A DNA stretch of 64,000 nt from Prevotella communis (lineage in GTDB: Bacteria > Bacteroidota > Bacteroidia > Bacteroidales > Bacteroidaceae). The DNA lies in the NCBI RefSeq assembly GCF_022024115.1, contig NZ_CP091792.1, positions 186,001-250,000 on the forward strand, given 5' to 3'. The notes beneath the pieces were generated by a model. The model was not told where the DNA came from, made no database searches, and saw only the letters and a program-made list of their open reading frames with translations. The position numbers were made by a program, and so were the translations under genes. Positions 1 to 7,875 of the stretch are shown piece after piece. Position 1 is the first letter of the stretch. The number at the start of each line of letters is the position of its first letter.

Positions 1-41
1 CAGTTAAATCCGTGGTCAAACCAATAAAAACTTGCAATTTC

Positions 42-72
42 TTTCCGGTTTCAGTTTAATTTCGTACCTTTG
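42..72 (+). promoter_or_regulatory. Bacteroidales-type promoter for the first NusG-like gene
   Basis: A -7 element TACCTTTG lies at 65-72 with a TTTC -33-like box at 42-45, 19 bases upstream, matching the Bacteroidetes TTTG / TAnnTTTG pattern. The gene start at 286 leaves an untranslated leader of about 210 bases, typical of UpxY loci. Confidence 0.6.
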
Positions 73-285
73 CACCGATATACACATCTCTGCTTACCAA
101 AATGAACAGTTTTGTGTAGTATCAAGACAGGTGACTCTGCCGCCGTTCTGAAAGTACCCCCTGCGGGGACTGACAAGGGAAAACGCAAAGGCATGACGAA
201 CCAACGGGAAGGGTGCCCCGAGCACCCATAAAAGTAGAAATTGTCCAAACAGCCCACTGTGCGGACCAAGCGGAACTCGTCTCTA

Positions 286-1569
286 ATGAATCGTAGCAAT
301 ATAACAGGAAAAGACAATAAGGAAAAACGATGGTGCATCCTCCGTCATCCGGATGCAGACCTGATCGGAGAGATTCTCAGTGGCAGGCGAAAGGTCTTCG
401 ATGCCTCTGGGGAAGTCTCGTATTCATATAATTTCTTCATCCCCTTCGAGGACCTGAAACTCCGACAGCGCCAGGTACAAAACTCTCCTGATGACGACTA
501 TAAAGACTATGATGCCATGCTCGATGAGCGTGCGCTGCGCAGCGACCTGCACCATTTCATCTTTATCTGTGCGTCGAAGGATGATATCGTGAAGCATATC
601 CTGAACAGCCCGTGGAACAAAGCGCTCACCCATCGTCTCTATGCCTATCGTGATGAGCATGGCGACCCGGTGGAGGTCAGCCATGCCGAGGTGCAGCGTT
701 TCATGACCGTCATCAAACGTTACGATTTCCAGATTCTTAATGGCGAACCCTCCGACGAAGTCCGTGAGGGCGACCGTGTCACCGTCATCAGTGGTCCTAT
801 GGCAGGCAGCGATGGTATCATCCAGGAGATCCGTGAGCGTGAGGGCCAGATCCTCCTCACCATCACCTTCGCGATGTTCCAGAACAAGATGCATGTTGCC
901 GTCCCCGGCATCCGTATCTCTGATGTCCGCTTGACGTCTGCAGAGGCCCAGCGGCTCATCCAGGACCCCGTCATCGGTCATTTCGAGGACCAGCTCATCG
1001 AGCTCCTCTGCCATCTGCATGGCAAGAAAGGCTCCCACGAGCTCAACAAGGAAGACCAGCGCCAGCTCCGCTTCCTCTACCAGTACACCACCATCCAGTT
1101 CGACGACCCCGCCAACCGCACCAAGTTCGCCGCCCTGATGCTCATCTGCGCCTACCTCATGAACGACAAAGACGAGGTAGCCCGCCGCCAGCAGGAGGTG
1201 GAACAGCTCCTGATGTCTGAGGTAGAAAAGATGTCTGATGTCGGAGGTTTGAAGTCTGATGTAGATCCTGAACTCCGTGATTCCGTGACTCCGGATCCCG
1301 TAATTCTGGGCTCCGTCCTCCGTGAATCCGTAGTCCGTGATTCCGAATCCCGTGACTCCGTGAATCCGGGCTCCGCCTTCCGTGATTCCGTGACTCCGGT
1401 TCCCGTGATTCCAAACAATGACATCTCATGTTATTTAACGATGTCATTGTTCATCGTCACTCACAACCCTGAGTACCGCTGTCAGGTGAAGGCCTGGCGT
1501 CAGTCGCACCCCGACTGTCCCCTTGTCATCCGCCGCTTCCTCTCCATCGCCAAGCAAATCCGGTGTTGA
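286..1569 (+). CDS. NusG/UpxY-like transcription antitermination protein with repeat-derived C-terminal tail
   Basis: Likely a NusG-family (UpxY-like) elongation factor acting on RNA polymerase early in a long operon. The N-terminus has a NusG-like start (KEKRWCILRHP), and a KOW-type segment (EGDRVTVISGPMAGSDG) sits in the middle. A helical region follows, then a tail of about 60 residues made of degenerate RDSVTP / RESVVRDS units. The tail is encoded by tandem CCGTGATTC-like DNA, also common in the intergenic regions here, and looks like repeat DNA that became coding. An upstream in-frame TTG at 241 exists, but ATG 286 fits the domain start better. UpxY proteins are usually about 170-200 residues, so this one is unusually long. 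Other NusG-paralogue subfamilies are possible. Confidence 0.75.
   Translation: MNRSNITGKDNKEKRWCILRHPDADLIGEILSGRRKVFDASGEVSYSYNFFIPFEDLKLRQRQVQNSPDDDYKDYDAMLDERALRSDLHHFIFICASKDDIVKHILNSPWNKALTHRLYAYRDEHGDPVEVSHAEVQRFMTVIKRYDFQILNGEPSDEVREGDRVTVISGPMAGSDGIIQEIREREGQILLTITFAMFQNKMHVAVPGIRISDVRLTSAEAQRLIQDPVIGHFEDQLIELLCHLHGKKGSHELNKEDQRQLRFLYQYTTIQFDDPANRTKFAALMLICAYLMNDKDEVARRQQEVEQLLMSEVEKMSDVGGLKSDVDPELRDSVTPDPVILGSVLRESVVRDSESRDSVNPGSAFRDSVTPVPVIPNNDISCYLTMSLFIVTHNPEYRCQVKAWRQSHPDCPLVIRRFLSIAKQIRC
1263..1420 (+). repeat. Degenerate CCGTGATTC-type minisatellite inside the NusG-like gene
   Basis: Around a dozen imperfect copies of CCGTGATTCCG / CCGTGAATCC stay in one reading frame and encode the RDSVTP-like tail. 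Related words occur between genes at about 2205-2245, 2650-2690, 8665-8710 and 60300-60520. Confidence 0.7.
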
Positions 1570-2036
1570 CGGCATTCTCGACTTCACCTCTGAAAAACGT
1601 CCTCGCTTCTCTGCGGAATGTTTTGTCAGAGCCAAAGTCTCCGACGGAAAAACCGGTAATAAGAAAATTTGTTTCGATTTTGCTCGATTTCTCGCCCTTG
1701 GGCGACTCCTATTTCCAGAATCGTCTACGATTCTCCTTTCTGTGATTTCAGTGCTTTCTGTGTGCCCCCTCCCTCTCACGCTTTAGCGCGAGCTAATTAA
1801 TGATAAATTAATGTTCCAATTAATGGTAATTAATGTTCATCAAAAAGCTGTCGTTGATGTTAGGTTCAGGGAAGAAACTGTTTTTCCTGTTTTTGCCTCG
1901 GATGCTTTCTGCGGTTCGTTAAGCGAACCCATTGATAGCACGGTCTTTGTGCGAGAACGCGTTCTCAGGCACAAACGAGCGAGGTAGCAATGAGGCCATA
2001 GGCTGCAGACAGCAGTAGAGGAGTTTTTATTGTTTT

Positions 2037-2175
2037 TTTCAATTTCAACAATTTGCTCGATTTTGATAAGATTTGCTGGATTTCTGCCTCGCAAGAGGCA
2101 CTCCTTCATTTCTAGGACCTTTAGGTCCCTATAATTTTCGAATTTAATTTTCTTCAAATTTTGAGCTTCGCGACC
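2037..2175 (-). repeat. Structured intergenic module, copy A
   Basis: Read on the - strand it runs: GGTCGC, an A/T-rich block, the hairpin GGGACCTAAAGGTCC, the spacer TAGAAATGAAGGAG, the hairpin TGCCTCTTGCGAGGCA, then AGAAATCCAGCAAATC and GAGCAAATTGTTGAAA. The same order is found at 8533-8651, 59731-59900 and 62026-62155, with a different but still self-complementary second hairpin in each. Confidence 0.75.
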
Positions 2176-2380
2176 TCCCTCCTCACGCTTTAGCGTGAAC
2201 CTTCCGTGTTTCCGTGCAATTCGTGCTTCCGTGTTCGCCCTCAGCCATCAGCCGTCATCCATCAGCCTTCATTCACGCGACAATCACCTGTCTGTCATTT
2301 ATGTCGGTTTATCCCGATTTTCTTGATTTTACCGATTCCTGCCTCCTATGAGGCATATATATAGCAAAGAGAGTAGATTT

Positions 2381-2585
2381 ATGAAACAAGAAGAAATACA
2401 ATCACTGTTTAAAAGTTACGAAGAGGCGGCCTGCATGATAGACGAGACTGAGTGAACGTAGGACAGCCACTCTCGGACCATTTTATTGACGTCAATAAAA
2501 AGGTCGAGTTGGGAAGTGGAGCATTTCGTGAAGTCGAAGATACTATGCTCACTCTAGCAAAAAAGAATAAAGAGATTTCCCACGA
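2381..2585 (+). pseudogene. dinD-like (DNA-damage-inducible protein D / antirepressor) pseudogene
   Basis: The first frame reads MKQEEIQSLFKSYEEAACMI then ends at a TGA. The next frame continues with GQPLSDHFIDVNKKVELGSG and FREVEDTML. These segments resemble the start and the GQ-SDHF-VN-VELGSG-REVEDY region of DinD/BRO-type proteins, with the residues between them (roughly 20-40) and the C-terminal half missing. It is a deletion- and frameshift-damaged remnant. Recognition is from remembered family motifs. Confidence 0.65.
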
Positions 2586-2593
2586 TTTCTTCG

Positions 2594-2716
2594 ACGAGCG
2601 AAGCGAGTAGAACTCGATATCTCGCCTTTAGGCGCCTTACTCACGCTTTAGCGCGAGTCCATCTGTGATATCCGTGCTATCTGTGTGACATTTATTTTTG
2701 GACCTTTAGGTCCCCC
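2594..2716. repeat. Cluster of CT-TT-AG hairpins
   Basis: In order: the motif CGACGAGCGAAGCGAGTAG, hairpins GCCTTTAGGC (near 2622), CGCTTTAGCG (near 2645), and GGACCTTTAGGTCC (2700-2713). All share a CTTTAG core with different outer stems. They belong to the same family as the structured modules but lack their spacing. Confidence 0.65.
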
Positions 2717-2744
2717 GATTTTAAAATAAGATTTCCCGGAAGTT

Positions 2745-2955
2745 AAATAAAGAAATACAAAGAGAATCATTAAGACTCTTGTTAGATATGGGTGCTTCAG
2801 TATGACAGTTACAACGTCTGACTGGGCTGGGAACTTCTGGAGCAGCGAGTGCCGTGAGTGCTTGCACTATGACGGCCGAGTCGCGACAGAAGTCAACATT
2901 GTTAAGTGACCTGATACAGCGCCTTTGACCTCCAGGTGACACGACCGTCCCCCTG
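2745..2955 (+). pseudogene. REP-associated transposase C-terminal remnant with REP-like tail
   Basis: One frame reads SLRLLLDMGASV, a stop, then QLQRLTGLG, matching the conserved C-terminal GASLRQLERLTGIG segment of the intact transposases at 44073 and 58568. It is followed by ACGACCGTCCCCCTGA (from about 2940), a word that also follows the remnants near 6296, 17145 and 18790. Confidence 0.6.
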
Positions 2956-3068
2956 ATCTTTGATCTTTCTATAATGAGCCTCTAAAGTAAAACAACACAA
3001 CTATAGGTGACGCGACTTGTCATTTGTCATTCACCTTGTCACCCTAGTAGAAAAGTTTTTGTATATAT

Positions 3069-4283
3069 ATGAGAAAATTGATAATCAAAAATTTTGGGCC
3101 TGTTATAAATTCAGAATTAGAACTTAAGGCCGTTAATTTACTTATTGGTGAGCAGTCTATAGGTAAGAGTACGATTGCAAAACTGATTACTATCATGACC
3201 GACATATTCTCTTTAAATATGGTTATTCGTTATGGTCATAAAGGTTGGTCAGACCAGTTGAAATCATATGGACTGGATATCTATAGTAAGGATGATTACC
3301 ATATTCAATATGAGTGGTTTGAGAAAGAAATACACCTCATTTTAACAATAACAAATAAGGAGGCAAGCATCTCTCTTACGAAGGGTAAGACCAGCATAAA
3401 AGATACAGACAAAATCACTAAAACGCTTGCAGGATTGAAACCAATTTTTCATCAAGAACAGTTTTTGAGTCAACTGAAAGATTTGGTAGACAACGCAAAA
3501 GGAGCAAAGCCTAAAGATTTGATATCATCATTACAACAGTTGGTCTTTAATTCTATCTATATTCCTGCAGAACGAAACTTCTTCTCTTTTTTCAGCAAAG
3601 CATTGCCCGCTCTTAACCTTGTCAGAGAATCAATTCCTCAAAATCTTCTCCGTTTTTCTCTGGAATACCAAAATGCTAAGTCTGCCTACAATAACTATGA
3701 TTCTCCGCTATTGAATGTATCATACGAATATGACGGTTCTGACGATTATTTTACGGACCATTCCAGCAATCAAAGGAACAGGTTGTCTTATGCCTCATCA
3801 GGCATTCAGTCAACAATACCTCTTTTGTTGGTTCTCCAGTATGCAGTCAATAAAAGAGAATACTCTTCTTTCGTTATAGAGGAACCAGAAACGAATCTGT
3901 TTCCTGATAAGCAGGTTAGTCTATTAAGACACATACTCAAGACTGTCAACAGCGATGGTCGGACTTTGACAATCACTACTCATAGTCCGTACCTTCTCTC
4001 TGCATTAAACAATTCTCTATTTGCTGGTTTGTTGATAAAAAAATATGGTGAAGGAATTGATAAGGAACTTGCAGAGATTATTGACAAGGATTGTTGCTTG
4101 ACACAAGATGAGTGTTCCGTTTATTCTTTGGGTGAATCCGTGAATGGCAAAGATTTTTATTGCAAGTCAGTTGTTGACCCAGAGACGGGTATGATTGATA
4201 GTAATGCCTTGGATGGTGTTTCTTTGTTATTAAGTGCTGAATTCAGTAAATTGGAAGACCTTCTGTTGTCACACAATCAATAA
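3069..4283 (+). CDS. AAA/ABC-type ATPase (AAA_15/OLD-like), first ATPase-nuclease cassette
   Basis: A 404-residue ATPase of the OLD/AAA_15 type. The Walker A GEQSIGKST starts at about residue 27, right after the first strand (RKLIIKNFGPV). A IPAERN motif lies near residue 165, Walker B is VIEEPETNLFPDKQ, and the H-loop segment is TITTHSPYLLSAL. No Toprim domain is visible, unlike true OLD nucleases. The gene is followed after 11 bases by a small protein with a PD-(D/E)XK-like motif, so the nuclease activity may sit in a separate subunit. By analogy with Septu, Gabija and PARIS ATPases, a sensor role in phage defence is inferred, not shown. No clear promoter was identified. Confidence 0.8.
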   Translation: MRKLIIKNFGPVINSELELKAVNLLIGEQSIGKSTIAKLITIMTDIFSLNMVIRYGHKGWSDQLKSYGLDIYSKDDYHIQYEWFEKEIHLILTITNKEASISLTKGKTSIKDTDKITKTLAGLKPIFHQEQFLSQLKDLVDNAKGAKPKDLISSLQQLVFNSIYIPAERNFFSFFSKALPALNLVRESIPQNLLRFSLEYQNAKSAYNNYDSPLLNVSYEYDGSDDYFTDHSSNQRNRLSYASSGIQSTIPLLLVLQYAVNKREYSSFVIEEPETNLFPDKQVSLLRHILKTVNSDGRTLTITTHSPYLLSALNNSLFAGLLIKKYGEGIDKELAEIIDKDCCLTQDECSVYSLGESVNGKDFYCKSVVDPETGMIDSNALDGVSLLLSAEFSKLEDLLLSHNQ

Positions 4284-4294
4284 AGCGGATAAAT

Positions 4295-4891
4295 ATGAAT
4301 TTTGGAGCGATAAATAATTTACGATTAAAAGAGGCCTTCGATGAGTATGAATTGTTTCAGCATATATCCAAGGATGAAGATTGGCTGGATAAACTGTTCG
4401 AATGTGACAGCAGAGGACAATTGTTTGTGTATGATGATGCGGAAGTTGGTCACGTCGTATATGTTAAAGATACTAAAGGTCTTGGACGTGACAAAGTTTA
4501 TGGATTGGTGAATAAAACCCATAAAGATGTTTTTTTGTGGCATATTGATGGTGTTATTTACGAAAAGACGTCTAAGTGCGATTGTGCTGTTATTACTGCA
4601 GATGAAATGGATTTTATCGAATTTAAGACCAATGCGTCAAATAGTACGCAAGAAGCTATTATCGATAATTATCATAAAGCAAGTGAACAGTTGCAGAAAA
4701 TAGTTATGGATGTCAAGAATCGATGTTCTAAAGTGGGGGTGAAGCTGACCTCAGTCGTTCCCGTTGAGGCTCATGCAGTTTTCAATCCGACAGTTCCCTC
4801 AGACAATGCGATGAAGAAGAATATCTCTGCAAAATTTCTTTTCCGCACAGGAATCAAACTCAGTTTTGATAACATGAAGGAGTTGAAGTAA
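4295..4891 (+). CDS. Small protein with PD-(D/E)XK nuclease-like motif, partner of the upstream ATPase
   Basis: No family was recognised for this 198-residue protein. Residues 94-111 read KCDCAVITADEMDFIEFK, giving D96, E109 and K111 in a D-x12-E-x-K arrangement with hydrophobic strands around it, as in PD-(D/E)XK nucleases. It starts 11 bases after the ATPase stop, so the two are probably co-transcribed and act together. A nuclease role is inferred from this motif alone; a structural binding protein is the alternative. A second unrelated-looking small protein with the same type of motif follows the ATPase at 6499. Confidence 0.55.
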   Translation: MNFGAINNLRLKEAFDEYELFQHISKDEDWLDKLFECDSRGQLFVYDDAEVGHVVYVKDTKGLGRDKVYGLVNKTHKDVFLWHIDGVIYEKTSKCDCAVITADEMDFIEFKTNASNSTQEAIIDNYHKASEQLQKIVMDVKNRCSKVGVKLTSVVPVEAHAVFNPTVPSDNAMKKNISAKFLFRTGIKLSFDNMKELK

Positions 4892-4940
4892 TAAAGTATC
4901 TATATTCTCTTCATAGAGATTGAACATTTGAAACACAATT

Positions 4941-5561
4941 ATGCCAGACGACTCAAAATGGAAGGTTAAAACAAAACGCTATGTGGCCTTTCTGGACATA
5001 TTAGGGTTTAAAGACTATGTCTTACGGCATGGCATCGACGACGTGTATAAGCGTCTTCAGACATTGAATGCCTTACGTCCTGAAGATGACAACTCTTTTA
5101 CCAATTTACGTCATTTCCTGACCTACGTGAAGAGAGTAATGCGAATGGCATTGCGTGCGGAGATTCCTCTAAAAGGTGCTATTGCATATGGGGATATTAT
5201 TGTGGATGAAGAGCAGAATCTGTTCTGTGGACAGCCAATAATAGATGCTTACCTCCTTGAAGAGGACTTGCAGTATATGGGAATAGTATTCCATCATACC
5301 TTTGAGGAACCATTTGATAATCTGTCTGATGCGCACTACCATAAAGTGAAGGGGTGGATAAAAGAGGTTCGAACACCTTTTAAGTATGGTAACCGTGTGC
5401 ACCTTAATCTTAATTATCCTGTGGCTGGCTCAAAAACATATGAGTTCTCTACAATCGTTGAGACTCAGCGATTCTATTCTTCAGGTGATGCTCGAAAGTA
5501 CGTAGACAATACATTAGAGATGCTTAAACAATTTGAAGACAAAGATCATGGAAAAGAATAA
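4941..5561 (+). CDS. Nucleotidyl cyclase-like protein (degenerate class III fold)
   Basis: A 206-residue protein beginning KRYVAFLDILGFKDYV (Asp19), like the FxDIxGF first metal motif of class III cyclases. Later segments LKGAIAYGDIIVD (from about residue 77) and FCGQPIIDAYLLEED resemble the core strand and the G-x-x-x-x-x-A motif. The segment expected between them with a second acidic (SDS-like) motif is not seen, and the protein is shorter than related proteins as I know them. It may be inactive or a sensor. It sits 49 bases after the nuclease-like gene and overlaps the next small gene by 14 bases, so it is part of the same operon. Similarity to Pycsar cyclases is suggestive only. Confidence 0.5.
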   Translation: MPDDSKWKVKTKRYVAFLDILGFKDYVLRHGIDDVYKRLQTLNALRPEDDNSFTNLRHFLTYVKRVMRMALRAEIPLKGAIAYGDIIVDEEQNLFCGQPIIDAYLLEEDLQYMGIVFHHTFEEPFDNLSDAHYHKVKGWIKEVRTPFKYGNRVHLNLNYPVAGSKTYEFSTIVETQRFYSSGDARKYVDNTLEMLKQFEDKDHGKE

Positions 5562-5694
5562 GAGTACCAAAACCACCGTAAAGAAATCTCCTGAACCCAG
5601 ACATAGTCGCAGAGTTCAGGATTCGAAGCCAAATGTTGCAAAAAGGAGAGGTGGTGGCAGTTTAGACCCTGGACCAAACAAACCTAAGAAATAA
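5548..5694 (+). CDS. Small basic protein, 48 residues
   Basis: No family recognised. The sequence is rich in Lys, Arg, Ser and Pro (e.g. KKSPEPRHSRRVQ, VAKRRGGGSLDPGPNKPKK). It overlaps the end of the cyclase-like gene by 14 bases and its TAA overlaps the following ATG (TAATG at 5692-5696), which suggests translational coupling within the operon. A disordered nucleic-acid- or membrane-associated accessory is possible; the function is unknown. Confidence 0.45.
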   Translation: MEKNKSTKTTVKKSPEPRHSRRVQDSKPNVAKRRGGGSLDPGPNKPKK

Positions 5695-6086
5695 TGAAAT
5701 TACAAGATATCTTAGATTAGTATCATAATGATTCTGCTCAGGCAAGTGATATAGCGAGAAATCTCAATTATGCCCTTTTAGGTGTAGTGTGGATTTTGTC
5801 GAAGGAGAATGTTGGGAATCTGGTTAATTACAAAATTCTGCTATTCTTTATTGTTATCTCGCTTGCTGCTGACTTCCTTCAGTACTTCATTAAAGGACAA
5901 TTTGAGAAATGTCATTTTGATGAACAAGAAAAGAAAGCGACTGATGAGAAAGGCAACATCAACGAAGAGTTTGATGCAGCTCCATATCCAGTTCGTATTA
6001 AGATCGTGGCCCAGTTGTTTTATTATTTGAAGTTGATCTCAACTGCTGTAGCAGCAATTATTATTGTTTGCAGACTAGCAGCTTAA
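5694..6086 (+). pseudogene. Small multi-TM protein with in-frame amber codon near the start
   Basis: From the coupled ATG at 5694 the frame reads MKLQDILD, a TAG at 5718-5720, then YHNDSAQASDIARNLNYALL and on without a stop to 6086. The part after the TAG has three hydrophobic segments: around NYALLGVVWIL, ILLFFIVISLAADFLQYFI, and LKLISTAVAAIIIVCRLA. The sequence upstream of the first possible later start (GTG 5787) looks like genuine protein, so the TAG is probably a nonsense mutation in a membrane effector gene rather than a wrong start. A shortened protein from GTG 5787 (99 residues) remains possible. Small TM effectors are common next to nucleotide-signalling defence genes. Confidence 0.6.
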
Positions 6087-6195
6087 ATTGTCAGTAGAAA
6101 TGTGTGAAGTGAAATCTAACATCGAACAATTAAAAGAAGACGTTGAGTTCAATAAACAGAATCCTCGGTTTGCCGAATGTGAGGAAAGTCAACAT

Positions 6196-6330
6196 AGTTA
6201 ATTATCAAGGCTTACGGGTATCAGTTACGGTGTTATACAACGAATAAATAGTAAAATGAAAGTGGGTCAGTAGAAGGTTTAGCTCGACGGCCGATAGGGA
6301 AAGTCAACCGTCCCCCCGACCCGTAGAAAA
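6196..6330 (+). pseudogene. Transposase C-terminal remnant with REP-like tail
   Basis: The sequence encodes LSRLTGISYGVIQRINSKMK followed by VGQ-stop, the helix-turn-helix C-terminus of a REP-associated transposase. It is followed by GTGGGTCAGTAG and, after an insert, ACCGTCCCCCCGACCC. The same arrangement is at 18630-18845. Confidence 0.6.
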
Positions 6331-6433
6331 ATTAATTTGCCCCATGGAGCCTACAGCCATTTAGGCATAACTCCACCGCAGGAGGCAATTAACATGAAAA
6401 TGTATTATCGAAAAAGGAAATTGTAGTAAAAAA

Positions 6434-6465
6434 CTTGCACAATTTCAAGAATTGTAATATATTTG
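6434..6465 (+). promoter_or_regulatory. Promoter of the second ATPase-nuclease cassette
   Basis: TTGC at 6434-6437 and TATATTTG at 6458-6465, spaced 20 bases apart, fit the Bacteroidales -33/-7 consensus. The ATPase start is 34 bases downstream. The cassette therefore appears to have its own promoter. Confidence 0.65.
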
Positions 6466-6498
6466 CAGCACAGAATTGTAGTATAAAAAAATGCGAGT

Positions 6499-7875
6499 AT
6501 GAGAATACAGATAAAGAATTTAGGAAATGTCGAATTTGGTGATTTAGATATTTCTAAGCGATTGACTGTTTTCTGTGGACCAAATAATACGGGTAAGACG
6601 TATGTTTCATACGTTATATATTCATTATTGAAGCCTCAATATTATTATGATAATACGAATGTTCCAAATCTTTCAGGAGTATTTGTAGAGGACAACGTAA
6701 CTGTAGAATTACAAACAAAAAATTTGCTTTCTTTCCGAAAAAGCAAATTGCAAAACGTTCGCTCTAATTTGGAAAGTCTATTTGGTATTTCAGATAGTGA
6801 TAAGCTCTCCTTATTTAAGGATTTAAACCTTCAGTACTGTTTGTCTGATGATGATTTCTTGAAGAAAGTATCAAATCTTAAACTTAAATTTCCGGTTCAG
6901 TGGAATGGGCTTACTTTTCTTGTCCAAAAAGAAGAGGGCAAATTAAGCGTTAGGATAAGTAAACCAGAAGGAGTTTCTGTTATTTCAGAGGATTCATATT
7001 TTTTTTCCTGGCAGATAATGACCTCTATCTATGAGATGCTTGTGAATTATCCTTTTTCTAAGTCTTGTATATTCCCTGTAGAACGTAATTCTATTTACAC
7101 TTTTAATAAAGAACTCTCAATTCAGCGTAATGAGCTGATAGAACAGATGCAAGCATTGAAGGACAATAAGCGAATAGGCTTTGACTCTGTTGATCGTCTA
7201 TTGGGTCGTAGTACTCGTTATCCACTTGCTATCCGTGATTGCTTGTCTGTTGCTAATGACCTCAACAATTATAAAAAGCATAAAAGTGAATATATGTCTT
7301 TTGCTGAGATATTAGAGCGTAAGCTATTGGGCGGAAAAATCTCAGTAACAAAGGAGGGAGAGGTGGAATTCGTACCTAAGAAGGGACAACGTTTACCTAT
7401 TCATCTATCTGCATCAATAGTTAAAACGTTATCAAGTTTGACTTTTTATCTGAAGCATCTTGCCGTACGTGGTGACTTGATAATAATTGACGAACCAGAG
7501 ATGAATTTACATCCCGATGCTCAGGTTATGCTTGCTCGTATTTTTGGGCAAATGGTCAATAATGGCCTGAATATATTGATTAGTACTCATAGCGACTACA
7601 TAATCCGGGAATTAAATAATATGATTTCATTGGGATCAATTAGCGATCGTCAGGATTTAATGACGGAACTTAATTATTCTGAAGATGAAGTGTTGTCTGC
7701 TTCTGATGTTTCTGTCTATTTATTCAAACCCAAGAGAGCAAACTCAAAGATGGTCAAATTGGAGCGAGTAGAAGTAAAGGATGATGGTTTTTCTATGGAA
7801 ACCATTGACGAGGTAATATATACGTTGAATGTAAATTCGGATCGTATCAATTACAAACTGCGCTACGATGAGTAA
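6499..7875 (+). CDS. AAA ATPase (AAA_15/AAA_21-like), second ATPase-nuclease cassette
   Basis: A 458-residue ATPase with Walker A GPNNTGKTY (from residue 27), an IFPVERN motif near residue 193, a basic middle region, Walker B LIIIDEPEMNLHPDAQ and an H-loop ISTHSDYIIREL. The start follows a good promoter and the first strand begins immediately (RIQIKNLGNVEF). It shares domain layout and the P-x-E-R-N motif with the ATPase at 3069 but little other sequence, so the two cassettes are not recent duplicates. Its last 8 bases overlap the next gene, implying coupled translation. A role as the ATPase subunit of a defence or DNA-surveillance complex is inferred. Confidence 0.8.
   Translation: MRIQIKNLGNVEFGDLDISKRLTVFCGPNNTGKTYVSYVIYSLLKPQYYYDNTNVPNLSGVFVEDNVTVELQTKNLLSFRKSKLQNVRSNLESLFGISDSDKLSLFKDLNLQYCLSDDDFLKKVSNLKLKFPVQWNGLTFLVQKEEGKLSVRISKPEGVSVISEDSYFFSWQIMTSIYEMLVNYPFSKSCIFPVERNSIYTFNKELSIQRNELIEQMQALKDNKRIGFDSVDRLLGRSTRYPLAIRDCLSVANDLNNYKKHKSEYMSFAEILERKLLGGKISVTKEGEVEFVPKKGQRLPIHLSASIVKTLSSLTFYLKHLAVRGDLIIIDEPEMNLHPDAQVMLARIFGQMVNNGLNILISTHSDYIIRELNNMISLGSISDRQDLMTELNYSEDEVLSASDVSVYLFKPKRANSKMVKLERVEVKDDGFSMETIDEVIYTLNVNSDRINYKLRYDE

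Larger units (their letters stand above)
1570..3068. other. Gene-poor 1.5-kb region of hairpin repeats and pseudogene debris
   Basis: No intact gene is supported. The stretch holds short hairpins (CGCTTTAGCG near 1782, GGTTCG/CGAACC at 1913-1929), one full structured module (2037-2175), a dinD-like pseudogene (2381-2585), more CT-TT-AG hairpins (2594-2716) and a transposase C-terminal remnant (2745-2955). These are listed separately. Confidence 0.7.

Noticed and set aside
424..1038. Long open frame antisense to the NusG-like gene
   Set aside because: It is a mirror of a well-supported gene with a KOW motif; composition is Asp/His/Val-biased and no start signal is seen.
1840..2157. 105-residue frame on the - strand
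   Set aside because: It runs through the hairpins of module copy A; the frame is a by-product of the repeat, not protein-like.
4941..6086. A complete Pycsar system
   Set aside because: The cyclase-like protein lacks a visible second acidic motif, and the membrane gene carries a stop; the claim is limited to resemblance.
6100..6201. 33-residue frame MCEVKSNIEQLKEDVEFNKQ and following residues
   Set aside because: It runs into a transposase remnant and has no recognisable features; possibly part of the remnant.
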